This document shows, piece by piece, positions 45,061 through 52,338 of a DNA stretch of 52,338 bases. A program made the translations under genes and the position numbers. Position 1 is the first letter of the stretch, and the number at the start of each line of letters is the position of its first letter. The notes beneath the pieces were generated by a model. That model had not been told where the DNA came from and searched no databases. It saw only the letters and a program-made list of their open reading frames with translations. This DNA is from Cytobacillus sp. S13-E01 (lineage in GTDB: Bacteria > Bacillota > Bacilli > Bacillales > Bacillaceae_L), in the NCBI RefSeq assembly GCF_029193815.1, contig NZ_JARFVC010000027.1, positions 1-52,338 of the forward strand, given 5' to 3'.

Positions 45061-46883
45061 GACCACTCATCCTCTTGTTCATTCTCGAGGGGAAGTGTAA
45101 AGTATATCTTTGTTCCAACACCATCTTCACTTTCCGCCCAAATTTCCCCGCCATGTGCCTCTATCATTTCCTTAGCAATTGCTAGCCCTAAACCTGTACC
45201 ACCGAGTTGTCTCGTTCTTGCTTTATCAACACGATAAAAGCGTTCAAAGATATAAGATAAGTTTTCCTTTGGAATTCCTACACCTTCATCAGTTACAATT
45301 ACCTGAATTTTATCTTCTAGTTCCTTAAGATAGAATTTGATCTTTCCACCTTCAGGAGAATATTTCATTGCATTAGATATTATATTATCAAGTACTTGCG
45401 TAATCTTATCTTGATCGATATCTATAAATATTTCTTTTTTTGGTAAGAGCCTTGTAAATGTCACGGATTGTTCTTTTGTCATTTCAAAGCGATCAATTAT
45501 CTTATGATAATACTCTGTAAAGTTAACCCAGACTTTTGTAAGCCGATAGTCTTTGCTATCTAATTTTGATAACTGAAGTAAATCATTTACAAGTCGTATC
45601 ATTCGTTCTGTTTCTGTTTGCGTCACATTTAGAAATTGAGGTGCGATCTCTTTATCTTTCCAAGCACCTTCTGCAAGAGCCTCTAAATAACTACGCATTG
45701 TAGTTAGTGGGGTCCTTAATTCATGTGATACGTTTGCCACAAATTCTCGACGTTCCATATCGATTTTTTCTTGTTCAGTAATATCATATAATACCGCAAT
45801 TAGACCATTTATAAACCCTGTTTCTTTTTGTATAATTGAAAAGTTCACTTTTAAAATAAATGGTTTATTTTTCGTACTAAAATCTAAAGTAACAGAGTCC
45901 CTTTCACTAACAAGTTGATCAAAAGAAAACTGTAGATCTAAACCAAGTATAGACAGAATTGATTGGCCGATGACTGTTTCACGTGAAACATTTAACATTT
46001 TTAATGCTGGCTTATTGATAAGGATCACTCGTCCTTTTCTGTCTGTCGCAATAACACCATCTGTCATATGTGTTAGTACAGAGGATAGCTTTCTTCTCTC
46101 TCCCTCTGTTGTTGCCTGTGCTTCCTGTAGCTTCTTGGTTAGAGTGTTGAATGTCAATGCTAACTGACCAATTTCATCATATCCATATACTTTTACTTTA
46201 CGTGAAAAATTCCCTTTAGCCATCTCTAAAGCATGCTTTCGCATTGCTGAAATAGGACGAGTTATCGTTTGAGCGAGAAAAATACCAAGTATAGCTGTTA
46301 CAGTTAAAGCAATTCCTGTTCCTGTAATTAAGATATTATTAATCTTTTTTATATCCTCGTAGATATTTTCCATAGATGCAACCAAAAAGATAGCACCTTT
46401 TATTTCATTGTTTGATAAGATTGGTGTTGTAGAAACGTGTACGCGGTGTTTTGACTTCGGTTCAATAAATACTTTTTCCCAATACGTTCCAACGAGCAAA
46501 GCTCGTTTAACACGTATTTCGCTCGTTCGTTTCCCGACAATTTTTTGATTAGAAGGATCAGAGGTACCTATTACTCTACTTTTATTATCAATTACTCGGA
46601 CTTCAGATGACAAATCATCTGAAACAAAGTCCTCTAATATCAACTTAATATCATATTCTAAGGTTGGAGTTTTCTCATCTCGTTCCTTTTCCATTTCTTG
46701 TTGAATGTTATAAGCAAGTAAATCAACTCGTTCATTTAAAGAGTCCTTAAAATTCTTAACAAGCTGTTTTTCAAGTTGTCCTACGAAATAGACACCGATA
46801 ATTTGCATAGCTAAAATAATCAAAAGAACATAGATAAGAACAAACTTTAGATGAATCGAACGAAAAAAGCCTACTTTTCTCAT
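45057..46883 (-). CDS. walK: Sensor histidine kinase WalK
   Basis: 608-aa kinase of the essential cell-wall two-component system. Order: membrane helix 1 (about 12-32), extracytoplasmic PAS/Cache-like domain, helix 2 (about 183-203), HAMP (about 204-255), PAS (about 262-365), H-box VANVSHELRTPLTTMRSYL, and ATPase domain with N-box DNIISNAMKYSPEGG, G1 DEGVGIP and G2 GGTGLGLAIAKEM. The PAS region contains no obvious zinc-ligand cluster by eye. It starts six bases after walR with AGGAG upstream. WalK responds to lipid II or muropeptides in related species and phosphorylates WalR. Confidence 0.97.
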   Translation of the reverse strand: MRKVGFFRSIHLKFVLIYVLLIILAMQIIGVYFVGQLEKQLVKNFKDSLNERVDLLAYNIQQEMEKERDEKTPTLEYDIKLILEDFVSDDLSSEVRVIDNKSRVIGTSDPSNQKIVGKRTSEIRVKRALLVGTYWEKVFIEPKSKHRVHVSTTPILSNNEIKGAIFLVASMENIYEDIKKINNILITGTGIALTVTAILGIFLAQTITRPISAMRKHALEMAKGNFSRKVKVYGYDEIGQLALTFNTLTKKLQEAQATTEGERRKLSSVLTHMTDGVIATDRKGRVILINKPALKMLNVSRETVIGQSILSILGLDLQFSFDQLVSERDSVTLDFSTKNKPFILKVNFSIIQKETGFINGLIAVLYDITEQEKIDMERREFVANVSHELRTPLTTMRSYLEALAEGAWKDKEIAPQFLNVTQTETERMIRLVNDLLQLSKLDSKDYRLTKVWVNFTEYYHKIIDRFEMTKEQSVTFTRLLPKKEIFIDIDQDKITQVLDNIISNAMKYSPEGGKIKFYLKELEDKIQVIVTDEGVGIPKENLSYIFERFYRVDKARTRQLGGTGLGLAIAKEMIEAHGGEIWAESEDGVGTKIYFTLPLENEQEDEWS

Positions 46884-46889
46884 AAAGCA

Positions 46890-47600
46890 TTACTCCTGAT
46901 CTGGATTTCGGAGATAATATCCGACACCCCTTCTAGTTACAATCCATGTTGGATGACTCGGACTATCTTCAATTTTTTCACGAAGACGGCGAACTGTTAC
47001 ATCCACTGTTCGTACATCCCCAAAATAATCATAACCCCAAACCGTCTGTAGGAGATGCTCACGTGTCATTACTTGCCCTAAATGCTTTCCAAGATAGTGC
47101 ATTAATTCAAACTCGCGGTGGGTTAATTCAATGGTTTCTCCACGTTTAGATACAACATAAGCATCTGGATGAATAATTAAAGAACCAACTGTAATATCAT
47201 TCGATCCACCTGTATCTGCATTTGCTTCTTCTTTGTTTGCATGCCTTCGTAAGTTTGCTTTAACCCTTGCTAAAAGCTCCCTGGTACTAAATGGCTTTGT
47301 TACGTAATCATCTGCACCAAGTTCAAGGCCCAATACTTTATCGATCTCAGAATCCTTTGCAGTAAGCATAATAATCGGCATATCATACTTTTTCCGAACT
47401 TCACGACATACTTCCATCCCATCTTTATGTGGAAGCATAATATCCAACAATATCAAATCTGGCTTTACCTCTTCAACCTTTTCTACTGCGCTATTTCCAT
47501 CGTAGGCGCAAACAACAGTATATCCTTCTTTTTGTAAATTAAATTGTAATATATCTGCAATTGGTTTCTCATCGTCTACAACTAGAATTACTTTACTCAT
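46890..47600 (-). CDS. walR: Response regulator WalR
   Basis: 236-aa OmpR-family regulator. The receiver holds D9-D10, phosphoacceptor D53 (LILLDIMLP), T (PIIMLTAKD) and K (DDYVTKPF). The winged-helix DNA-binding domain contains '[20 protein letters not shown]' and the '[15 protein letters not shown]' recognition helix. WalR controls cell-wall hydrolase and division genes. The adjacent upstream gene encodes a wall hydrolase, an expected kind of target. AAAGGGG precedes the ATG; it is the first gene of the wal operon. Confidence 0.98.
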   Translation of the reverse strand: MSKVILVVDDEKPIADILQFNLQKEGYTVVCAYDGNSAVEKVEEVKPDLILLDIMLPHKDGMEVCREVRKKYDMPIIMLTAKDSEIDKVLGLELGADDYVTKPFSTRELLARVKANLRRHANKEEANADTGGSNDITVGSLIIHPDAYVVSKRGETIELTHREFELMHYLGKHLGQVMTREHLLQTVWGYDYFGDVRTVDVTVRRLREKIEDSPSHPTWIVTRRGVGYYLRNPDQE

Positions 47601-47808
47601 CTTTTCGTTCCCCTTTAAATGAAGTTATAAATATGTTGGTATCGTAGGTAACTAGTTTCTACCTTTACTTTACCATGACTACTCTTGTAATTGTATTACC
47701 AATATTCGTTATCCCTGACTAATTATATTTATCATTGGTAACATGAAGCCAAATAGTCATTTTTACTTCCTTTGTCTCAATATTAATTGAACGACCTATA
47801 TTAATAAA

Positions 47809-47839
47809 AATAACCTCCAGCAGTAAGCTAGAGGTTATT
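47809..47839. terminator. Terminator of the M23 peptidase gene
   Basis: Perfect 9-bp stem AATAACCTC/GAGGTTATT with a 13-nt loop, flanked by T-rich sequence on the minus strand (TTTTATTAAT). It begins a few bases after the peptidase stop and separates it from walR. Confidence 0.85.
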
Positions 47840-47841
47840 AT

Positions 47842-49299
47842 TTAATTTAAGAAATCCAAAGGATTTTGTAGTTTTCCATTTTTATAGACTTCAAAATGAA
47901 GATGTACTCCAGTGGAGTTCCCAGTTGTACCCATAACTGCAATTTTTTGACCCTTTGATACAGTTTGTCCCGCTTTTACAGAAAGAGACGCTAAATGTGC
48001 ATACAAAGTACGAAAACCATTATTATGATTAATAACTATTTTATAACCATAACCACCGTCCCATCCTGCTGAAACAACTGTTCCATTGTCTGGTGCTATA
48101 ATTGTTCTATTATTTGGTCTTGCGATATCTATGCCTTTGTGCAATGAACCCCAACGATACCCGTAATTACTAGAAATATAACCACCCGCCGTTGGCCATG
48201 CAAGCTGACCAGTTCCACGCGAAGGAACAACCTTTGTACCTTGTAAAACTATTTGATTAATAGGTTCTTTTATTATCTTTTCTTCAATGACCTCACGTTT
48301 AGAAACCTGTCCGTTAACTTTTTGAACCGTATAATTTACTATTTTTTCGCCATCTTGACCCTCTTGTTTAATTTTCTTATCACCTTTAAACATTTCCGAG
48401 TTTTCTATTGTTTCATTTTGAAAAGGAATCATTTCTTTAGTTACTTGTTTTTCTTCGATAATAACATCCACAAATGATTTTAATGCAGTTACATTTAATT
48501 CTTGACCAATTTTAATTAAAGAATCTTCGGTAAGACCTGGATTTAGTGAGAGAAGTTCTTTGGTAGATAAGTTATGCGCAATTGCAATTCCTCCAAGGAC
48601 ATCTCCTTCTTTTACAGCATACTTCTTCTCTTCAAGAGTACCTTTTTGTAATAATCTTACTGCTTCATCAACCGTTAATATAGAAGCAGGCGAAATATTT
48701 TTAGCAACACTTGTAACATTTGCAGTTAATAACACGTCTACTATTAAAGATTCACCCTCTTTTAATTGAGGAGTTTCAGTGTTAGCTAGTTTTCTAGATT
48801 CCACTTCTTGTAAAGCTTCTGCTGAAATATATTTTAATTTTAACTGTTGAATAACATTCTCTACATCTTCTGGACTTGCTAAATATGTAACAGGTTCTCC
48901 ATTTACTACTAAAGCAGCAGCTTCAGTTACGATATCTACCTTTGATGCGATACTTGCAGCTATTTTTTCATTGTCTGGATTAGGTCTAAATGTCTTTTCT
49001 GCTATATATGTAAGCCCATCTGCCGTTAATTCAAGCCCTTGATATTCTTTCTCTATTTGATCTATTTTTTTGTCTACAGCTTTATCAATTATGTCTTTAC
49101 TATCAACAATACCAACTCGTTCACCTTTTATATATACATGATACACAGTGCTAATTGCACCATCATCATTAGCCCCCACCGAAATTGTCCCAAATGTTAG
49201 AGTTGCGAAGGCCGAAGCTGCTATTGCAAATTTTTTTAAAGCAATATGTGGATGTAATGTTTTTTTTCTATTATTCTTTTTTTCTTTCCTATTTAACAC
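47842..49299 (-). CDS. Cell-wall M23 metallopeptidase with LysM and G5 domains
   Basis: 485-aa secreted protein. A basic signal peptide with a hydrophobic core (about 24-42) leads to an alpha/beta region, then LysM (about 226-270; 'KEGDVLGGIAIAHNLSTKEL'), a G5 domain (about 285-355) and the C-terminal M23 peptidase (about 375-480). The catalytic zinc ligands are in SLHKGIDIARP and VHLHFEVYKNG. It is a lysostaphin-type endopeptidase, likely remodelling peptidoglycan. GTG start with AGGAGG upstream. It lies just upstream of the wal operon, a common arrangement. Confidence 0.9.
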   Translation of the reverse strand: MLNRKEKKNNRKKTLHPHIALKKFAIAASAFATLTFGTISVGANDDGAISTVYHVYIKGERVGIVDSKDIIDKAVDKKIDQIEKEYQGLELTADGLTYIAEKTFRPNPDNEKIAASIASKVDIVTEAAALVVNGEPVTYLASPEDVENVIQQLKLKYISAEALQEVESRKLANTETPQLKEGESLIVDVLLTANVTSVAKNISPASILTVDEAVRLLQKGTLEEKKYAVKEGDVLGGIAIAHNLSTKELLSLNPGLTEDSLIKIGQELNVTALKSFVDVIIEEKQVTKEMIPFQNETIENSEMFKGDKKIKQEGQDGEKIVNYTVQKVNGQVSKREVIEEKIIKEPINQIVLQGTKVVPSRGTGQLAWPTAGGYISSNYGYRWGSLHKGIDIARPNNRTIIAPDNGTVVSAGWDGGYGYKIVINHNNGFRTLYAHLASLSVKAGQTVSKGQKIAVMGTTGNSTGVHLHFEVYKNGKLQNPLDFLN

Positions 49300-49617
49300 G
49301 GTATTTCCTCCTATACAAAGGCTTACTGCCGGACATTAGTGCTGTACGTTCATCTCACCTTGTGAGAAAAAGATATAATCGACAATATTCACATTATTCT
49401 ACACTTAAATACTTTATCATATATTGTTAAAAATAGAATAGTAGTATGAGCTATATGTAACATAATTGTAGTATTACTGTCATATTCTAGCGATAATTGT
49501 GTATATTTAGGTCTAAATAGTGACTATATTCGTATGTTTTATTGTAAATTAATATCGAATATTGCGAATATGATACATATTACATACTTGATAACTAGTT
49601 ATTTGGGCATGAAAGAA
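49300..49617. other. Intergenic AT-rich region
   Basis: About 320 bp without a gene. A WalR-box-like direct repeat TGTAAC-N5-TGTAGT occurs at 49456-49472 on the plus strand, with one mismatch to TGTWAH and opposite to the peptidase gene, so it is weak evidence. Confidence 0.45.
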
Positions 49618-49917
49618 CAAAAGCGCAGGGCGCCCGCCTTTCGGCGACAAGCATAAGACAAGCCGGCTGGAAGGTTGTTCTTTAACCTTCCGGACGGATT
49701 GTTCGAAATGCGTAAGCGCCTTGGTCAGAAACGAGAAAACTGAGACTCCGACGAAAGAAGCGTTCTTTGCTTCTGTAGGAGGAGTTGAAGTTTCCCCTCG
49801 TTTCTAGGCGCTGGAGCTAGACAGGCTTATGACCTCAGGTCCGATGGCGCCTGGAGCTAGACATAGATAGACAAAGACACGAAGTTATACACAACCTTAC
49901 AACTTTATAATGTCCTA
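49618..49917. repeat. Dispersed intergenic repeat, copy D, nested
   Basis: Starts AAAAGCGCAGGGCGCCCGCC with AAGCATAAGACAAGCC, then is interrupted by a second related unit (about 49710-49828) that begins GTAAGCGCCTTGGTCAG and ends TAGGCGCTGGAGCTAGACAG. It resumes with GGCTTATGACCTCAGG, ends GATGGCGCCTGGAGCTAGAC, and shares its tail (GACACGAAGTTATACACAAC) with copy A. The nesting implies insertion of one repeat into another. Confidence 0.8.
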
Positions 49918-49926
49918 AACAATAAA

Positions 49927-49963
49927 TAAAGCGTAATTGATGATAACATCAACCACGCTTTAT
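49927..49963 (-). terminator. Terminator of the tRNA cluster
   Basis: Long stem ATAAAGCGT.. TTGATG/CATCAA.. ACGCTTTAT with a 4-nt loop, after tRNA-Phe on the minus strand, followed by TTTATTG. Confidence 0.85.
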
Positions 49964-49968
49964 GATAG

Positions 49969-50041
49969 TGGCTCAGGACGGAATCGAACCGCCGACACAA
50001 GGATTTTCAGTCCTTTGCTCTACCAACTGAGCTACTGAGCC
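49969..50041 (-). tRNA. tRNA-Phe (GAA)
   Basis: 73 nt. Acceptor GGCTCAG/CTGAGCC, D-arm GCTCAGTTGGTAGAGC, anticodon loop CTGAAAA with GAA, T-arm GGTTCGATTCC, discriminator A. CCA is not encoded (CTA follows). It is the last gene of the cluster on the minus strand. Confidence 0.96.
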
Positions 50042-50198
50042 GTATACTAATATTGATTCCATTATTTAGTTAATGGATAATTCGTTGTTGCTTCATTCTC
50101 ATCTCAGGGAGCTTATGCAAGGAGCAGCTCGATGAGAATTCTGAAGATTATTCAGGGAAGCTTATTCGATCGTGCTCTACCAACTGAGCTACTGAGCC
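50042..50198 (-). repeat. tRNA-fragment repeat unit 1
   Basis: 157-bp unit directly before tRNA-Phe in transcription order. Its first 26 nt on the minus strand (50173-50198) repeat the 5' end and D-arm of tRNA-Phe (GGCTCAGTAGCTCAGTTGGT then AGAGCA). After that comes a body of about 80 bp with a hairpin (CTTC-ATTCTCATC/GATGAGAAT-..GAAG around 50091-50146) and then an AT-rich spacer. Confidence 0.9.
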
Positions 50199-50355
50199 GT
50201 ATACTAATATTGATTCCATTATTTAGTTAATGGATAATTCGTTGTTGCTTCATTCTCATCTCAGGGAGCTTATGCAAGGAGCAGCTCGATGAGAATTCTG
50301 AAGATTATTCAGGGAAACTTATTCTATCGTGCTCTACCAACTGAGCTACTGAGCC
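50199..50355 (-). repeat. tRNA-fragment repeat unit 2
   Basis: 157-bp direct repeat of unit 1, tRNA fragment at 50330-50355. It differs from unit 1 by about two bases in the body (AAACTTATTCTATC for AAGCTTATTCGATC), so this duplication is recent. The spacer is identical. Confidence 0.9.
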
Positions 50356-50513
50356 GTATAGAAGTTTGTTGGTCCATTACTTTGTAATATATGATACTCT
50401 GTTAGCTTCATTCTCATCTCAGGGAGCTTATGCAAGGAGCAGCTCGATGAGAATTCTGAAGATTATTCAGGGAAGCTTATTCGATCGTGCTCTACCAACT
50501 GAGCTACTGAGCC
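50356..50513 (-). repeat. tRNA-fragment repeat unit 3
   Basis: 158-bp unit, tRNA fragment at 50488-50513. The body and tRNA part are identical to unit 1 over about 110 bp, but the spacer (50356-50405) differs. Body conservation with spacer divergence suggests that the body, rather than the whole unit, is maintained. Confidence 0.88.
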
Positions 50514-50589
50514 GTATAATATTGGCTATTAATATGTAAAACTATATAACTACTTGTTTAATCTACTAAAAATAATCTATATGAACTAG

Positions 50590-50680
50590 CCTTTTAGGCT
50601 AGATAAATAAGTGGTTGTCATGACTAGTATTGAACTGGCAATCCTCTGAGTGACTAACCGGGCGACGGGACCCTTATGTA
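50590..50680 (-). pseudogene. Possible degenerate tRNA
   Basis: Between tRNA-Glu and the repeat units. On the minus strand it has a T-arm-like CAGTTCAATAC and a terminal ACCA-like end, but the acceptor and anticodon arms do not pair. It may be a decayed tRNA; the identity is not clear. Confidence 0.25.
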
Positions 50681-50700
50681 AAACTATTAAATTAGTAAAG

Positions 50701-50772
50701 TGACCCATACGGGATTCGAACCCGTGTTACCGCCGTGAAAGGGCGGTGTCTTAACCGCTTGACCAATGGGCC
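50701..50772 (-). tRNA. tRNA-Glu (UUC)
   Basis: 72 nt. Acceptor GGCCCAT/ATGGGTC, anticodon loop CTTTCAC with TTC, T-arm GGGTTCGAATCCC, discriminator A. CCA not encoded. It lies 15 bp after tRNA-Lys on the minus strand. Confidence 0.96.
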
Positions 50773-50787
50773 ATTTTAAAAAAATGG

Positions 50788-50860
50788 TGAGCCATGAAGG
50801 ATTCGAACCTTCGACCCTCTGATTAAAAGTCAGATGCTCTACCAACTGAGCTAATGGCTC
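50788..50860 (-). tRNA. tRNA-Lys (UUU)
   Basis: 73 nt. Acceptor GAGCCAT/ATGGCTC, D-arm GCTCAGTTGGTAGAGC, anticodon loop CTTTTAA with TTT, T-arm GGTTCGAATCC, discriminator A. It is the first intact tRNA of the group. Related hairpin bodies and a tRNA-Lys 5' fragment lie upstream. Confidence 0.96.
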
Positions 50861-50924
50861 TAAAATATTATTTGTTTTATACTTTGTAATCAAGACTTGT
50901 TAAAAATTTATGTTAAGAGCAGCT

Positions 50925-50995
50925 AAAAGACGTCAGAATCTCAGGATGATTATGCAAGCAGCAGCTCGATTTTGACTCTGAAGAATTCCTTCGTG
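50925..50995 (-). repeat. Hairpin body, copy 4, without tRNA fragment
   Basis: The stem GTCAGAATC/GATTTTGAC frames a loop TCAGGATGATTATGCAAGC plus AGCAGCTC, which matches the loop of the tRNA-Phe units while the stem sequence is different. No tRNA 5' fragment is attached. Confidence 0.75.
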
Positions 50996-51033
50996 TTTTT
51001 AAGTTTACTAAGTTTAAAATAGAACTTGGATGT

Positions 51034-51137
51034 GTCCTCTTCTCAGTAAGCTTAATCAAGCAGCAGCTCGATGAGTACAACTCGTCGTTTATTCAAGAAG
51101 CTTTGCTCGTTGCTCTACCAACTGAGCTAATGACTCT
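51034..51137 (-). repeat. Hairpin body, copy 5, with tRNA-Lys 5' fragment
   Basis: Begins on the minus strand at 51137 with a copy of the tRNA-Lys 5' part (one G to A change: GAGTCATTAGCTCAGTTGGT then AGAGCA), followed by a diverged body with CTCAGTAAGCTTAATCAAGC and AGCAGCTCGATGAG. It resembles the tRNA-Phe units but was built on a different tRNA. Confidence 0.8.
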
Positions 51138-51496
51138 AAATATTTAATCGTTTTTAACGACGCTTTTTATAATATCATAGATGATCATCAGAATGCAACA
51201 AGATTTATAGAAAAATTATAACATTTTATCATCTTAAATAAAAAGCTAAATTGCAATACTAAATGCATAATTTTTTATAAAAAACCTATAAGATAGCAAT
51301 TTTTCTTAAAATGCAGTTATATCAAGGACTTATCCCGGTTTTGATCATTGGGGGTTTTATATCCCACTCCATTTTTTTCCTTTTGTTGGCATGGCTTTTT
51401 GTAGTCTTGGAGGAGAGTTTGTCAAGAGGAAGAGCGTAGCGGCTCTTGACAAACTCTCCTCCAAGACTTATTCTATCTGACCAACAAAAGGAAAAA
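51138..51496. other. Intergenic region with large inverted repeat
   Basis: AT-rich spacer without a gene to about 51330, then a nested inverted repeat (51374-51496) ending at the transposase stop. A promoter for the tRNA cluster may lie near 51140-51250 but is not identified. Confidence 0.5.
51374..51496. repeat. Nested inverted repeat at IS30 end
   Basis: Inner arms of 26 bp each, perfect complements (51403-51428 and 51443-51468; core CTTGGAGGAGAGTTTGTCAA), with a 14-nt loop. Outer arms of 16 bp (TTTTTCCTTTTGTTGG at 51374-51389, complement at 51481-51496). It lies immediately after the IS30 transposase stop. It probably contains the element's terminal repeat or a strong terminator. Confidence 0.75.
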
Positions 51497-52338
51497 TTAA
51501 GCTACACTATGTAGTTCACGATCTATACATTGCCCAGGTGTTTGGTAGCCTAGTATTTTTCTAGGTCGATTATTAATAGCGTCTGTGTACATTTGTAAGT
51601 CGCTATAAGTAAGAGTCCTTAGTGACTCTCCTTTTGGTATGAACTCCCTTAAAAGTCCGTTGTGTCGCTCATTTGTGCCTTTTTCCCATGAAGCAAAAGC
51701 GTGCGTAAAGAACACTTGTACTGCTGGTTCTTTTTCTTCAATAAGAGAAAGTGTAGAAAACTCTGATCCATTATCAGTTGTAAGTGATTTGAAATCTTCT
51801 AATCCATGTTTCTTCATCAATTGTAAGGTTGCAGCTTGAACTGTTTCCGCATCTTTACCCCAAATCTTTTTCGTCAAGAGGAAGCGAGATTTCCTCTCAA
51901 CCATTGTCAAAATAACTGGTTCTCCTTTTGTCTTTTTACCAATTACCAGGTCAACTTCCCAATGACCAGTTTCTTCTCGTGAAAGTACAGAGGCGTCTCT
52001 TTCTTCTATACTTCGACCGAGATGTTTTGTATTTTTACCTTTTGGCTCAGAAGGTTGTTTCTTTCGTGGCCGCATCCGCGTTTTCATTGGTAAATCAATA
52101 TTACGGATAGATAGAACGCCTTGACCAATTAACGTATAAACCGTCTTCGTACAAGGTACATGTTCATCTGGATGGTCCTTTCGATACGTGTGGACAAAGG
52201 TATCAATACTATGTTCACGTGGCTGTTTCTTAGTAGAAATGATGGCCTTTGGTAATTCCTTAAAGAAACCCTCCGAGTATTTATGGAAGTCTTTTGCATG
52301 ACATGATTGCCTGTTTTCATGATAAACACGTGCTCCGG
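51497..52338 (-). CDS. IS30 family transposase, partial
   Basis: The frame runs unbroken from the right window edge. The upstream part without an ATG-led ORF is still in frame (GARVYHENRQSCHAKDFHKY and onward), so the 5' end lies outside the window. The visible part holds the DDE domain: first Asp in GHWEVDLVIG, second in LTTDNGSEFS, catalytic Glu in SWEKGTNERHNGLL, then the 'INNRPRKILGYQTPGQ' C-terminal region. It ends at 51497 with a large inverted repeat just behind it. The missing portion is the N-terminal HTH. Confidence 0.93.
   Translation of the reverse strand, partial: GARVYHENRQSCHAKDFHKYSEGFFKELPKAIISTKKQPREHSIDTFVHTYRKDHPDEHVPCTKTVYTLIGQGVLSIRNIDLPMKTRMRPRKKQPSEPKGKNTKHLGRSIEERDASVLSREETGHWEVDLVIGKKTKGEPVILTMVERKSRFLLTKKIWGKDAETVQAATLQLMKKHGLEDFKSLTTDNGSEFSTLSLIEEKEPAVQVFFTHAFASWEKGTNERHNGLLREFIPKGESLRTLTYSDLQMYTDAINNRPRKILGYQTPGQCIDRELHSVA

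Noticed and set aside
49456-49472. WalR box in front of the M23 peptidase gene
   Set aside because: One mismatch to TGTWAH-N5-TGTWAH and on the opposite strand to the gene; such matches are frequent in AT-rich sequence.
50687-50893. 68-aa open frame on the minus strand
   Set aside because: It overlaps tRNA-Glu and tRNA-Lys fully and only reads the tRNA sequences; not a protein gene.
50042-51137. CRISPR array
   Set aside because: Repeats are 157 bp apart, units contain tRNA 5' sequence and hairpin bodies, spacers in units 1 and 2 are the same, and no cas genes are present.

Overview
The window is AT-rich DNA from a Bacillaceae chromosome (Firmicutes, low G+C). This rests on the walR-walK-walH-walI-walJ-htrC order with yyzF and rlmH beside it, a B. 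subtilis-like cysH-cysP-sat-cysC-sumT-sirB sulfate operon, cysJI with B. subtilis-like N-termini, strong AGGAGG ribosome binding sites, and frequent TTG/GTG starts. In B. subtilis the wal operon and rlmH lie close to the replication origin, so the right part is probably origin-proximal. Both window edges carry insertion sequences (IS110 left, IS30 right).

Layout. 1-2260: IS110 element and its non-coding flanks. 2267-7026: accessory genes (an orphan nuclease-like protein, a lone MacB-type extracytoplasmic domain, a CuA-type cupredoxin lipoprotein, a ResA-like thioredoxin, a small membrane ORF, an Lgt-like protein). 7226-16768: sulfate assimilation on the minus strand, read from a compact SAM-riboswitch-like leader through yezD, cysH, cysP, sat, cysC, sumT and sirB to cysJ and cysI. 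These take in sulfate, activate it, reduce it to sulfite and sulfide, and make precursors of the siroheme that CysI needs. The remaining siroheme gene, sirC, sits apart at 18870 behind a multicopper oxidase; a 38-bp sirC-like fragment lies at 17021. 19657: YVTN-type propeller lipoprotein. 21090-26520: Fur-box-associated siderophore uptake (FhuF-like reductase, ATPase, two permeases, binding lipoprotein). 26974-28246: IS4-family element. 28341-31100: two-domain TerD protein and a dicarboxylate/glutamate symporter. 31661-35250: defence-like block with an orphan Phd antitoxin and broken PIN toxin, a divergent type II restriction-modification pair and a small MerR-like ORF. 35659-39591: AraC-type regulator with a pseudo-receiver, flavin reductase, YjiH transporter. 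39902-49299: rlmH, yyzF, htrC, walJIHKR and an M23 cell-wall hydrolase. 49618-51496: a dispersed repeat, tRNA-Phe, tRNA-Glu, tRNA-Lys, and an unusual array in which 5' fragments of tRNA genes alternate with a conserved hairpin body. 51497-end: partial IS30 transposase.

The most unusual structure is the tRNA-fragment array (50042-50513 and 50925-51137). A 26-nt copy of the tRNA-Phe 5' end plus D-arm is repeated three times at a 157-158 bp period before the intact gene, each copy joined to a hairpin body. Related bodies, one with a tRNA-Lys 5' fragment, precede tRNA-Lys, and the hairpin stems differ in sequence while staying paired. Other notable points are a four-copy dispersed intergenic repeat (one copy nested), the shortened S-box before a CTG-initiated yezD, and a Glu-substituted receiver domain.
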